Shown here in pieces: positions 1 through 10,884 of a stretch of 64,000 nt of DNA (position 1 is the first letter of the stretch; every line of letters starts with the position of its first letter). The position numbers were made by a program, and so were the translations under genes. The notes under the pieces were generated by a model. The model ran no database searches. It had not been told where the DNA came from and worked only from the letters and a program-made list of their open reading frames with translations. Source of the stretch: Posidonia oceanica (taxonomy: Eukaryota; Streptophyta; Magnoliopsida; Alismatales; Posidoniaceae); the NCBI GenBank assembly GCA_037176725.1, contig JAZBRS010000013.1:13395001-13459000 (forward strand), written 5' to 3'.

Positions 1-1063
1 TGGCGCCCAAAAAGATGACGGCAACTCGTCTCAAACGAAAACAAGCTCTGGCCACTGCATCCTCTTCCTTCGACGAAAACACTACATAGTTCTTCAACTT
101 CGTCGACGATGAAGCGGCCAAGCTACATCGCAGCCGCTATGCAAACCGAGAAGTTCTCACTGGAAGAAGGGTACTCGTTCATGAACTTCCATCCATTGAA
201 CCCCATTTTCAGTTTCAAAATCTTGTCCCATTTCTAGCGTCCAGAGGTGATCGGAAATATTACCCTCATTTAGTTGTCCAATTCTATGCAAATTTATCTT
301 CCTCTGAATATGCATGTGAATCATATCTATTAGGTATAGAAATGCCTTTTGATGATGTTCTACTAGGACAAGTTTTAAAATTCCTTCCACTGGTATAGAT
401 CTCTCATTGTCATTTGAAGAACTAGGTTGGAATTTCCAAGATGTCAACTAGTCCATTTCTCAAAACAAAAGAAGTGCATTTAAACCAAATAGACTTAACC
501 AATTAAACAAGCAATCTAGGTTGATCGCTTACATCTTAGCTGCAAATGTAGTCCAAAAGAAAGGACATCATGATGAACTTAGTGACCTATGTTGCAAGGC
601 TGTTTATGCAATCACCAATAGAGTCATGGTTAATTGGGCCAAACTTTTGATTCATAACATGACCCACATAAAAACCAAACTCTTTTATGGCCCTTGCTTA
701 ACTTACCTCTTTGAGCATTTTGATGTCCCCCTATCCAACCAACCCGACCTCACTGTAAAAGTAAAACCTTTGGGAGCAACTGTTGTTGCCAAGATGGAAT
801 AAGCATTTGAACGTGCAAAGGCACTTAAAAATGTTCGTCCCTCTTCTTCTCAAGCCCTTGAGGAATCCAGTTTCGAGGAATCTGAAGAAGATAGAATTTC
901 GAAAGAACAGTTTGAGGTTCTTCAGAAATAGATCAAGTCCATGTCTACAAGGTTAGATGAATATCACATTGAATCCTCCTGCCGATCCGCTGAAATCGAG
1001 AGAAAGGTGGATGATCTGATGGGATATCTACGTGGTAGATTTCCCCCGAGCGAATACGATTAA
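1..1063 (+). pseudogene. Sirevirus env-like protein, degraded
   Basis: The start codon is cut by the window edge (the first bases are TG of ATG). The frame then encodes a basic N-terminus (about 28 residues) and a globular region resembling the plant envelope-like / putative plant transposon protein domain found in SIRE1-type elements. The stretch 521-802 (93 residues, beginning MIAYILAANVVQKKG) is the best preserved. The last 60 or so residues are charged and heptad-like, possibly coiled-coil. In-frame stops lie at 87-89, 449-451, 800-802 and 929-931, and a -1 type frameshift lies near 385-395, so no full protein can be made. The natural end is TAA at 1061-1063. The family's function is unproven. 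I see no convincing transmembrane segment in the remnant. Confidence 0.75.
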
Positions 1064-1323
1064 TCACTGTTTCATTTGATGTATTTTTTCATGGATGGTC
1101 TTGTAATATTGAAACTTTGAATGCTTAATGATATTTGATCTTATCTACTATCTCATAACCATTCTTCATTGATTACACCATATTACTATGGATGACGATT
1201 AAGAATTTCCATTTATTACTCTTGCTCATTGGTTATGGAAGCAATCAGTCGATACTTTGTAAACTTTGTACAATGGCATATTGGTATTTTGGACTTCTAA
1301 AATTAGCAATATATGCTTGAAGT

Positions 1324-1701
1324 AAGGGGGAGTTACATAAATCTCATCATGAGTAGTTCAGCTTGAATATTCTCTTAGCTTATATATCTATGAAATATTG
1401 GGTGTCTATTCACATATGATGGTATTTTTATCACTCACATTTAAATTTCTATGCTAAGGATCTAAAAATAATTAATTTTGGGTATCTATGGTATGCCTAT
1501 TTTTGTTTATGACAAAAAAATAAGGGGGAGAATCATGGATATGCTATGGAATGCTATGAAATACTTGAGGGATTAATTTTAAATTCTTCAGAATATTATA
1601 GAAGGAACATATAAGTTGGTATATTTGAAATATTTCAGTATGCATATTGATAGGGGGAGCATATAGGATGTTATTTTTGTCATCATCAAAAAGGGGGAGA
1701 T
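1324..1701 (+). repeat. Multiple polypurine tracts upstream of the 3' LTR of S
   Basis: Four copies of an AAGGGGGAG-type tract occur at 1324-1332, 1522-1530, 1651-1659 and 1691-1699. The last directly abuts the LTR and is the primary plus-strand priming site. Repeated polypurine tracts before the 3' LTR are a described feature of Sireviruses. The rest of 1064-1690 is AT-rich and holds no gene I can support. Confidence 0.8.
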
Positions 1702-2834
1702 TGTTGGAAAATACTCCAAATATATATTGTGTTTGATGATATATGTGATATAATGTTATATGCTTAACATGGTTATTTGAGATTGATATAGCATGTTTTA
1801 CAATGATACTCAAAGCATCAAAGAAAACTGAAATATAGGCTGAAGAATAGAAAAGCAGTGTATGTTATTTCTGAGTATAAATGTTGTAATTTTATTTATG
1901 ATTGATTGTAAAAGTTTGTAAAGATGTCAAAAGGTCTTATGAGATAGATCAATTGTATAGAAATTAGGAAGATAAGATATCTGAATAGATTGTGCTTAAA
2001 AGATCATAAACGGCACATCATTTTAGAACGACGCTCCGTTCTGAGATTGGGCTCAGCAGTAAATGGGCCGAATGGAGCTTGAACAAAAGAAAAGAAGAAA
2101 CGTGCCAAAACGGCACCTTGTTGAAGAGAAACACAAAACGGCACTCTAGTCCAGAACGACGCTCCATTTTGGTCGTGAACTGGAAATAAACGGCATTCCA
2201 TTGAATTTCGGCGCTCCGTTCAACTAGCCATTTTAGAACGTTGGAGAAGATTTTCTAGTCGTTAGAGACACATTTGGGTTGGGCTTTTGCCTATAAAAAG
2301 GACCCCTATTGGACCTCTAAGGACACACCTTGATACTACACATATACTTGACTTCATACAAGTGCATAGAGCTACATTCCCATCTTCAAGAGATTTCCAA
2401 GCCACCTCAAAGTACTACATCAAACCTTCGCTTCAGAGCTTGGCAAAAAGAGAGTGCGGTTTGTAATCCTACACTACAAACAAGGATTGTCTTCTCCGGA
2501 TTGGAGAAGGGGCAACGGGAAGTTGCAAGGCTTTGTTGAAGGGAACATTGAACAAACAAGTAAGTAATCTTTTGGTTTAAAGATTAAGGAAATCTCAAGT
2601 TAATCTTGAGAGAGTGGACTAGGCCGGGATTTGGTGGACTAGGCCGGGATTTGGCCGAACCACTATAAATTGTTGTGTAGATTTTTCATTATCTCTCTTC
2701 TTCTTTTTGTGTATGCATTTTCCTTTATAGTTCAAATTAAGATAATTTGATAAGATTTAAAATTAGTAATTCATAACCTATTATACATATAATCTCTATT
2801 CACCCCCCCTCTAGAGAAGCCATTTGATCCAACA
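1702..2834 (+). repeat. 3' LTR of Sirevirus S
   Basis: The 1133-bp LTR is bounded by the 7-bp inverted ends TGTTGGA and TCCAACA and lies directly after a polypurine tract. A TATA box lies at 2292-2300. U3 has several AACGG...CCGTT dyads between 2008 and 2223. U5 has a 20-bp direct doublet (TGGACTAGGCCGGGATTTGG) near 2614-2654. Length and ends match the SIRE1 type. Confidence 0.85.
2292..2300 (+). promoter_or_regulatory. TATA box of the S LTR
   Basis: TATAAAAAG lies in a GC-richer surround within the LTR, about 590 bp from its start, placing U3/R at roughly 2320-2330. The downstream sequence is CT-rich, as is usual for plant LTR transcripts. Confidence 0.6.
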
Positions 2835-4573
2835 AGCAATGCCCGACATTCTTTCTCTGAACAGTGGAATATCAAACAGTAACTCCTTGAGATACTTTGC
2901 CTCCTCGGTTGCGGTCACCAATGCATAAAACTTAGATTCCTTCTATCACAGCAGGGTAGCCACTAAAGTGTAAAGCATAATGCTTGGTTCCTTTAAGGTA
3001 AGTCATTACCCTCTATATAGCAATCCAATGCTCTTCGCTTGGATTCTTAGTGAACCTGCTCAATACATTCACAACAAACGCTATGTCTGGCCTAGTGCAA
3101 TTCATTGCATACATGAAACTTCAGACAACTTTGGAATACTCTAGCTGTCGTACACAATTCCCACTATTTTCCTCTAACTTGCACACATAGTCATACATCG
3201 TGTATACTATTGCCAAGTCAGAATACTTGTACTTCGTAAGTACATTCTCATTATAGTGAGACTGTGTCAAGGTGCATCCCTCTGTAGTTCTCACTATCTT
3301 GATCCCTAGGATCACATCTACAAGTCCCATGTCCTTTATGTTGAATTTAGATGAAAGAAATTTCTTCGTATCTTTCACAACCTCTGTGTTAGTACCAAAG
3401 ATAACCATATCATCCACATAAAGACATATGATGACTCTTTGTCTATCAGTAAATTTTGTGTAAAAATACTTTATCAGCATCACTAACTTTGTAGCCATTT
3501 GACTTGATTACTTTGTCAAATTCCTCATGCCACATCTGGAGAGCTTGCTTCATTCCATATAGAGATCTTACCAATTTACATACCTTTCGTTCTAATTCCT
3601 TGACTACGAACCCTTTAGGCTGAATCATGTAAATTTCCTTAGTCAAGTCTTCATAAAAGAATGCAATTTTTACATCCATCTGATGTATCACCATCTTTTG
3701 TATTGCAGCCACTACAATCAATAAATGAATGGTGGAAATACGAGCTACTGGAGAATAGGTATCAAAGTAATCGATGCCTTCCTTTAACGACTTGTCTTGC
3801 CTTGTATTTATCCACTGGACCATCAACCTACATCTTCTTCTTGAAGACCCATTTGCAACCAATTGGTTTTGAGCCATCAGGTAGATCCACCAAAACCCAC
3901 GTGTTGTTATCCATTATCGAGTTGTACTCATCTTGGATTGCATCTTGCCAAAATGCTGCATCTTTGGATTGCATTGCTTCCTTGAAGCTTTGCGGTTCAC
4001 TTTCTATGCTATAAGTGATAAAATCGGGTCCAAAGGTTTTCTCCTTTCTTGCTCGCTTGGTTGGTGGCTCCTCCACCTAGGGTATGACCTCCTCGGTCCT
4101 TGATTCTGACTCTTTGTCAGGGTTGTTATCCATTATTGAGTCGTACTCATCTTGGATTGCACCTTGCCAGAATGCTGCATCTTTGGACTGCATTGCTTCC
4201 TTGAAGCTTTTTGTGGATCACCTTCTATACTATAAGTGATAAAATCAGGTCCAAAGGTTTTCTCCTTTTTTACTAGCTTTTTTGGTGGCTCCTCCACCTA
4301 GGGTATGACCTCCTCGGTCCTTGATTTTGACTTCTTGTCAGATTATGCAATCTCGTTCTCTCTGATAGAAGGATTTTCTGGAAGATTATGCAACATGATG
4401 CTCTTGTCTTTGATGAACTTCTCTTCAAAGTACTCTACATCTCGAGCTTCTATGTTGGAACTCGTTTCTGAATCTAGAAACTTCCAAGCATCACTACTCT
4501 CAACACATCCTAGAAATACCGTCTTGGTTGTACAAGTTCCTAACTTCTCAATCTTTATGTCTGGTAGCCTAAC
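2835..4573 (-). pseudogene. Ty1/Copia pol fragment: integrase C-end, RT, RNase H (element T)
   Basis: Read on minus from 4573. First comes a Copia integrase C-terminal linker (FLGC... then EYFEEKF-like). Next is the RT start at 4076-3828 (QDAIQDEYNSIMDNNTWVLV, KPIGCKWVFKKK), the RT core at 3877-3446 (DVKIAFFYEDLTKEIYM, RSLYGMKQA), and the palm motif LYVDDMVIFG near 3400. An RNase H piece ends at 2835 (SKFYALVTATEEAKYLKELL). The YVDD catalytic motif is intact, but stops and frame changes break the ORF into three pieces. It is interrupted by S at 2834/2835 and continues upstream at 25604, beyond insertion G. The RT start is tandemly duplicated. Confidence 0.9.
3903..4339. repeat. 219-bp tandem duplication inside the Copia RT of T
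   Basis: Positions 3903-4121 and 4122-4339 are two head-to-tail copies of the RT N-terminal coding region. Both contain the reverse complement of the QDAIQDEYNSIMDN segment and the same CCTCGGTCCTTGATT tail. They have diverged by scattered substitutions, so the duplication is not recent. Confidence 0.85.
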
Positions 4574-4635
4574 TGTGACGACCTAGATTTTGGGGCAGCA
4601 TTTTAGGCCAGATAATTCATTTACAATTATGGGTT

Positions 4636-4866
4636 GTTGAACGCTGAGTATCCTGTGTTCAATATAGAACGCAGGTTTAGCAGCGTTCAACACTTGAAAT
4701 AGTGGTTTCTGGCTTTTGGGTGTTAAACGCAGGATGTGAGGTGTTTTACATTAAACGTGAGATACCACGTGTTCTATACCTAAGGATGGAATATTCTGGA
4801 ATCCTAGGGTGTTAAATGTTGCATGCGGCGCATTTTATGCTAAACGCATGAAATGACGGGTATAAC
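4636..4866. repeat. Palindrome dimers 1-3 of LTR G
   Basis: Three head-to-tail dimers of a 28-bp palindromic monomer lie at 4636-4691, 4732-4787 and 4811-4866, just upstream of the TATA box at 4899. Each monomer starts like GTTnAACGC and ends like GCGTTnAAC with about 6 bp between. The copies are imperfect but hold the 28-bp length exactly. Confidence 0.8.
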
Positions 4867-4898
4867 ACCTTATGCTGTTTCCAGACATTTCAACTGCC

Positions 4899-4907
4899 TA
4901 TATATAT
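4899..4907 (+). promoter_or_regulatory. TATA box of LTR G
   Basis: TATATATAT follows an AACTGCC context. Downstream is a CT-rich leader (TTCTTCTCCACTTCTTCC), consistent with an LTR transcription start near 4925-4935. Confidence 0.5.
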
Positions 4908-5358
4908 GCATGGGGGTTGTCTTCTCCGAGAATCTTCTTCTCCACTTCTTCCTCTTCAACCCAGTGGTGCTTGAGGATGACTTCAGGGCATGAGGGAAGC
5001 TTGGGAAGAGAGAGAGAGAAAGGTATGGATGAATCCTACTACCCTCTCCTTCTTCTTTTCCTTCTTTTCCTCTTGAAGCACCACTGATCTCTTGGATTTT
5101 TTGTGGTTGCCGGGTTGCTGAGGAGTTGAGGAGGCTAGAAAGAGTTTTAAAGTGAAGGTATGCAAGGAGGAGAAAGGTCTTTTCCCTTGGATATGAGGTA
5201 CACACCCTTTAGAGGTTAAGTGTGATATTTTGTGGATGGATTTGATGCATGCTAGTGTTTCAGATACTTCTTATGGTCATTTAGAATGGATGCATGGGTT
5301 ATAGGGGTAAGCATGCATGATCTGGGTAGAGTTTTACTGAAGTTAGTGCTGTTAGTGT

Positions 5359-6093
5359 ATTGAACGTAGGGACTGGAGCGTTCAATGTTGAACGCCCAGA
5401 TGGCTGTGTTCAACACTGCTGCACTGAATGTTTATACTTCTCCCTTGTTATGATAGCCCAATTGATTATGGATTGAGGTATGGTGCATGCAGAAGTAAAT
5501 ATGTTTATTTTAGCTCTGTTCTTGGCTTTCAAGTTAAAATGGAATAGGTGCATGCTGGTTTGATGGGAGTTTGGTTTAGAATCTGGGCTCTGTGTGTTAA
5601 ACGCAGCCTAGGATGCGTTTAACGTTGAATGCTGGCTTTCCAACGTTCTACACCTCAGACTGAATATGTATGTTTAACTAGAGGAATTTAAAAGGGATTT
5701 TGGCGAATTTTCTAAAGTTTGCATGTATGAATATTGAGGTTAATTAGATATACCTTGATTCCTTGATAAGATAATCAGGTGTGTAAGATTTTAGGTAGAA
5801 ATTTGTTGGGGAATTGTGGCCTGGGTCGTTGAATGCAGGATTCTCTGCATTCTATGTTAAACGCAGGGAACCTAGCATTCAACACTCTAGGCTGCTTTGT
5901 TTCATTAAATTCACATTATTTGGAGATAAAACAAGATTATAAGACCTAGAAATACTAGGTTTCCTTTAAATGTCTTAGTCATGTAATAAAATTGATGATT
6001 AATCTTGGAATTTTGTGGTGTAATAGCAGTCTAGTGTGTTGAACGCTGAACTACCAGCATTCAACGTTGAACGCTGGATACCCAACGTTCAAC
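5359..6093. repeat. Palindrome dimers 4-7 of LTR G, about 230-bp period
   Basis: 28+28-bp palindromic dimers lie at 5359-5414, 5596-5651, 5828-5883 and 6038-6093, with start-to-start distances of 237, 232 and 210 bp. At 6038 both monomers begin with the identical GTTGAACGCTG. Folding the whole 56 bp on itself pairs 21 of 28 positions by hand alignment. The sequence between dimers is AT-rich and only weakly similar, so the dimers are the conserved part of a diverged tandem array. Confidence 0.8.
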
Positions 6094-6938
6094 ACTCTGG
6101 AACCAGAATCTAAGGTTCTGGGTTTGTTTGTGGTGGTATTTTGCCTTGTGGTTTTAATGTGACTTCAAGGCTTTTGCCTAGCTTTTCTGTGGTTGCTTCT
6201 GCGTGGGTTTGATGCCCAGAAGGTGTGCTTTTCCTTAGTATTTGTTCTAGGTGTGTTTTGGCTAGGTTTTGAGTTGATTTTCAAATGATTTTGAGGAAAA
6301 ATATGGAATGTCTTGAGAGAAAATTTTCCAAAAAGATTTGGAAAAGGGTTGTGTTGTTTGTGGTGACTTTTGGAGGTGGTTTTCATGTGTTGTGTTTGAG
6401 ATGCTTTCAAGATTTTCAAAATAGTTTTCAAAATGGTTTCCAAGAAGAGATTGGAAAAGAAAGGCATGGTTTGCAAAGATTTTGGAAAAGGATTTCTGAG
6501 GTTTCTGAGGGACCGAGACCGAAGCTTCTGGCCGGCGGACTAGGGATGACTGATACCCCTAGATGGTCGAGAGTCAGTTGCCTAGGATAAGCCCGTGGTT
6601 TTCCGTGATGTTAGAAGGGACCACAAAGGCCAGATAGCACTGGTGGACCAGGGATGACTGATACCTCTGGAGGGCCAGGTGCGAGTCTGAGGTCGTGGTT
6701 GCTGAGTGGTAGGGCCCTAGTTAGAGACCAAGGTGGCCTGAGCAGAGGACGTAAAAAAGGATGTACCCTATGCTTGTCCCAAAGAGTGGACTTTGGAGGG
6801 GTTCTTAGAGTAAGAACCCGGGACGGACCAACTCTTACACAGGGTGGCTCGTCCGTGGCAGTGCAGTGCACTTTGGCGGCTGCTTGTTGGCTAGTCGGTC
6901 ACTGGTGGCCACAGTGACACAACAGGTTTTTGCATTGG
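6094..6938 (+). other. LTR G interior, no gene
   Basis: This is G+T-rich LTR sequence. It includes two copies of a GGATGACTGATACC segment (around 6543-6556 and 6652-6665) that look like an old local duplication. Short ORFs on both strands show no domain I recognise and are treated as chance. Confidence 0.6.
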
Positions 6939-6946
6939 GTGCGTGT

Positions 6947-7713
6947 TAGGGGTGTACATGGGTCGGGTTAAGGGTGAACCCACGACCCAACCCATATTAT
7001 TCGGGTTGGATCATTTTAGACCCATACCCAACCCATACACAGTCCAGACCCAACCCAACCCGACCCACAAACTTCGAGTTGGGTTGGGTCGGTTCTCGGG
7101 TTTTATAGCACCTGAATTTTACACCTATTGGCCATTCGTTAATCTTTAATTACAGGAAAAGTTAATTACTCCTGGGACGTCCTTTGGATAAAATAAGTGA
7201 CTTACAACTTGATGCAAAGATCACTACAAAATGCAACTCATTATAGTAACCACTACAGAAAAGTTATCTCTAGTTCTTTGTTAATATGGCCTTTTCTTTG
7301 CGTGCATGTTTTTCTACAGCTTGCCACTGTTAGCTATGTAGCAGCAGTGCGTGCAATATGAATACGTGGGTTAAACATGAGCATTATTATTAAAAGTGAA
7401 TAATTTATCTGTATTTAACTTTATTTCTCTCAATATCTATTGAATAAGTATCATATTTGCTCTCTTAATATTTCTTAATTATACATATAATATGTATTTA
7501 TAAATATAAATAATTAATATTATATATAAATACCTTCAGGTTCGGGTCGGGTCGGGTAACCCATGCTTGGAACCCATACCCAACCCAAAAAGTTCGGGTT
7601 TGGGATTTTCAGACCCATACCCAACCCATGATAAAAAAAACCCGACCCAACCCAACCCACACGGGTCGGGTTGGTTTGATTTTCGGGTCAACCCGGACCC
7701 ATGTACACCCCTA
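6947..7713. mobile_element. hAT-like non-autonomous element (MITE), 767 bp
   Basis: Terminal inverted repeats TAGGGGTGTACATG and CATGTACACCCCTA are flanked by the 8-bp duplication GTGCGTGT (6939-6946) / GTGTGTGT (7714-7721), one mismatch. Both ends are packed with GGGTTGGGTC / GACCCAACCC subterminal motifs in inverted orientation, while the centre (about 7140-7540) is AT-rich. Eight-bp TSDs and repeated subterminal motifs are typical of hAT elements. It encodes no transposase. Confidence 0.8.
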
Positions 7714-7721
7714 GTGTGTGT

Positions 7722-8473
7722 GCTGTGGTTTTGGACTTGGTTTGGCATAAAGTAGCCATTCCAAGTGTGCTGCTTTGAGCTGTGGTTTTGAACTGGCTTT
7801 GGGCTTGGTTTGGCAAAGAGTGACCATTCCAAGTGTGCATAAAAGATTTCAAAAGATTCATGTATTTTGAAAGCAAAAGACATTAGTTTTTGGAAAAGCA
7901 TGATTTAAAGGATTTGTGGTTGTGAGGCAATAATAGGTTGCCTCATTGTGGTTCTGTGGCATCAAAGTAGGATGCCTGCCTTCTGAGGTTTTTAGTGTGG
8001 TTTTGTTGAGTTCCGGTTTATGCGATTTTGCTCATCGTGGCTTCTGGTGGTTTTGAAAAGAATGTTTTAGAGGATTTATGCTTGCTGGAAAATAATGAAT
8101 GGCCTGGTGTGGTTTTGTAGCTTGAGATGCTGGTTTTGAGGTGTTCTGGTGGTAGATCTCAAGTTTTGAGAGATCTGGGTTTCTTTTCGGATTTTAGAGG
8201 ATTTTGGGTTTCTTGGCATGAATAACGACATGCTCGTTTTAGCGATACTCTTGGTTGGTAGATCTCATGTTTGGTGAGATCTGAGTTTGTGGTTTTAAAA
8301 TGGTTTTCGTGATGCACATCACAAAGAGTGAGTGCGTCGTATCTTTGGTGGTTTCGTGTTGTGTGACCGTTGAGTCCGGTTTTCTAGTTTATTCGTTTTG
8401 GTTTTGGTTAGGTAGGGTGTGTGCTAGGTGACCTTTCAGTGGTCACTCATGTGTGCTTTGATTTCTATTTTTC
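7722..8473 (+). other. LTR G interior between the MITE and O1, no gene
   Basis: GT-rich LTR sequence. A local direct repeat of about 70 bp (GCTGTGGTTTTG...CCATTCCAAGTGTG) lies at 7729-7840. Nothing else is supportable. Confidence 0.55.
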
Positions 8474-8727
8474 GCAAGTGTAGACACCCTGTTTTGGCAA
8501 CTGGTCCTTGGTGGATCTCTCTAGAGGCTTGCTCGGATTGTGGCTTGGCAGACGCAGCCTAAACCCTAACCCAGACCTCAACCTCCAACTTGACCTAAAA
8601 CCTAAACCTAAATCCCACCTAAATCCCACCCAAACACCACCTAAGCCTACCCAATCCAAAGCCTAAGCCTTAACCTAAGCCAACTCCTAAGAAAATCCTT
8701 GAAATACCCTTAAAACACCTCTAGGAC

Positions 8728-8785
8728 GTTAGACGCTGCCTGTGTAAGCGTCCTACGTTAGACGTAGCTTAGGTAAGCGTCCAAC
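8728..8785. repeat. Palindrome dimer in the 5' LTR of O1
   Basis: Two 29-bp palindromic monomers (GTTAGACGCTG...GCGTCCTAC and GTTAGACGTAG...GCGTCCAAC). The matching site in the 3' LTR (22302-22388) has three monomers, so the copy number changed in one LTR after insertion. Confidence 0.8.
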
Positions 8786-9918
8786 GCATTGACTGCAGCA
8801 GTGCCTTTGGCCTGAGCTCTGCCGTGCCTAGGGCCGTGCTCCGCGAGCTCCACCGCACCCCATGGACTGCCTCGCCACCAGGCTTGCCTCAGGAACCGGT
8901 CCCTCTCCCCGGAATCGCTCGTATAGCCACCACCGACCTCCCACTAACTCGCCGTCCTCTCCACCACTTACTCCACTTACTCGCTGTCACCTCCGGAGGA
9001 CTTTCGTGACTGCCTGCCACCTGCACCACTTACTCACCGTCCCCTCCAACCTGACGATGACCGCCTGCCACCGTCCTTCTTGCATAGACCTCACGAACAA
9101 AACAGAGAACCCATTTCCATCCACCGACACAACACCCATTTGCAGAGAGAAAACCAGAGTTCCCGCGATTCCCCAGCCTTCCCAAGTGATCCAGTGAGCT
9201 CCCCCTATGCGAGAGAAACCTCCTCGGGCATTTCCCCAGCCTTTCGGCCACTCATCCGAACTCGCTGTCCATCGTCGTCCGTCAACTCCGGCCGACTGCA
9301 CACAAAAACTCCAGGCTACTCACAGGTAGTTTTCTCTTACCTGTAGCTTAGGCGTAGTAGAGTGGATCATTTTCTACACTTACTTCACACTGTATGCTCC
9401 TTTTTTGCTTGCTCGCTGGAGTCTGACAATGGGTTCGCCGCCTGCACAAGGCCATCGGCTTGTGATGTGTGGCAACCCCTATCTTGGACCCCACGACTTG
9501 CTTGAGGTCTCAGGAAGCTTCCCCACCCTCTTCCTCCTCCGTTCGACTCGTTAGGCCCCGTTCTTGAGCTCCCGACCGTCCTAACAGCCGGTGACGCGAG
9601 CAGCCATCGACGATCATCGGTGGAGGTGGGGGAAGGGACGCAGGCCAATTCCTCTCTCCCTCACTGAGCTCCTCACTTTTCCCTCATCCTCGTGAAGTCT
9701 CACAGTCGAGCTTCATGGCTCTCCGGCCTCCTAGATGGCCAGAAATGCCATGAACGCCGGCGACAAGAGGGAGGAGGTGGGTGGAGCAATCCACACACTT
9801 ATTTCTTGCTTTAAATATATGATTGTATTCGTTTTTACTTGCTCTTGCTTACTAGGTAGTTAATTTCCAGTTTTTAATCGATTTGGATGCTGGATCACAC
9901 TTGGAAGCACCCCAACTT

Positions 9919-10884
9919 GTAAGACACAGGAACTGGTGCATCTTACGTTAGATGCACCCATTCCCAGCGTCTTACGCCCCGCTTGTTCTTTTGATGTTTT
10001 TTATTTCCTTTTGCAAGTGGGATCAATGTTTTATGATATTTGAACCTTGGTGTGTGTTCCTATCTTGGATTCATGCATGCCTAGTTAAATTTCATGTTAA
10101 TATCGCTTGGTTTTCATCCCTCTTTTCCAAAACTGCATCCCTGGGTGTAAGATGCAGGATATTGCGCGTCTTATGTAAGACGCGCCCTGTCCCAGCGTCT
10201 TACGCTTCAGTCCCCTTTTTACTTATTTTCTTCTGTAAATGTGTTTTGATTGGTCCTCTATGGTTTAATATGATGCATGTGTTCCCATGAGCCTCTGATA
10301 TCATGTTTTTAGTATGCTAATGATTCTGTTTTGGGATTCTTCTCCTCTTTTTTCAAAATAGCCTTCCAAGGTGTTGGACGTTGAGGATCCCAGCGTCCTA
10401 TGTAAGACGCAAAGGATTTCAGCATCCTACACCCTAGAGTCTTATTTCCCAGTGTTTGCAGTTAAAGTCTTCTTGGAATGTTTGTTTGGGTTATGAATGC
10501 ATGCCAGGTTGTGGTTTCCTTTCCAGGTGCTCTTTGATTTCCATGGTTTTTCTCGATCCTTGCATGCATGCCAGTTTTCTTTTACAGGATCTATGCTCTC
10601 TGTGTTGGACGCTGTGAACACCTGCGTCTTATGTAAGACGCAGGGTTTGTAGCGTTTAATGCCCTGTGTCTGCAGCATCTAGATTTCACGCTCGCTTCTC
10701 ATTTCTGCGCTTTGATTGTTGTTTCCTTGGTTATTTAGCTTGGTTTATTTATCTATAGCTTTCATGTGGCACTAAAATTCATATTTTCCAAAATATGCAT
10801 GTTTTCTGTAGATTCTTGTTCTTTGTGTTGGACGCAGAGTATTCCAGCGTCTTACATAAGACGCTGGGTACTCTAGCGTCCAAC
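9919..10884. repeat. Five phased palindrome dimers in the 5' LTR of O1
   Basis: Dimers of 28-29-bp monomers start at 9919, 10146, 10373, 10604 and 10827, giving spacings of 227, 227, 231 and 223 bp. The last (10827-10884) is a nearly perfect 58-bp palindrome whose centre has an 11-bp stem (CCAGCGTCTTA / TAAGACGCTGG). At 10146 the inner stem is GCGCGTCTTA / TAAGACGCGC. Sequence between dimers is AT-rich and diverged. Confidence 0.85.

Larger units (their letters stand above)
1..2834 (+). mobile_element. 3' end of a SIRE1-like Ty1/Copia Sirevirus (element S)
   Basis: The window opens inside the last gene of a Copia-type retrotransposon. In order it shows an env-like pseudogene, a non-coding stretch with four polypurine tracts, and a complete 3' LTR with TGTTGGA/TCCAACA ends. 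An extra env-like ORF, repeated polypurine tracts and an LTR near 1.1 kb are known hallmarks of the Sirevirus lineage (soybean SIRE1 is the type). The 5' part lies left of the window. Its right end abuts the RNase H region of an antisense Copia element, so S inserted there. The TSD cannot be checked because the 5' end is missing; the right flank reads AGCAA. Confidence 0.85.

Noticed and set aside
1544..1813. Minus-strand ORF across the S LTR start
   Set aside because: AT-rich, no domain, and crosses a defined LTR boundary.
8557..8660. Interstitial telomere remnant
   Set aside because: Only one or two CCCTAAA-like words in a degenerate CCTAA-rich stretch, present in both LTRs; part of the LTR, not a telomere.
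8822..9648. ORFs in the GC-rich part of the O1 LTR (and 22316-22949 in the other LTR)
   Set aside because: Both strands are open because of high GC, there is no domain, and the two LTR copies do not keep the same frame intact.
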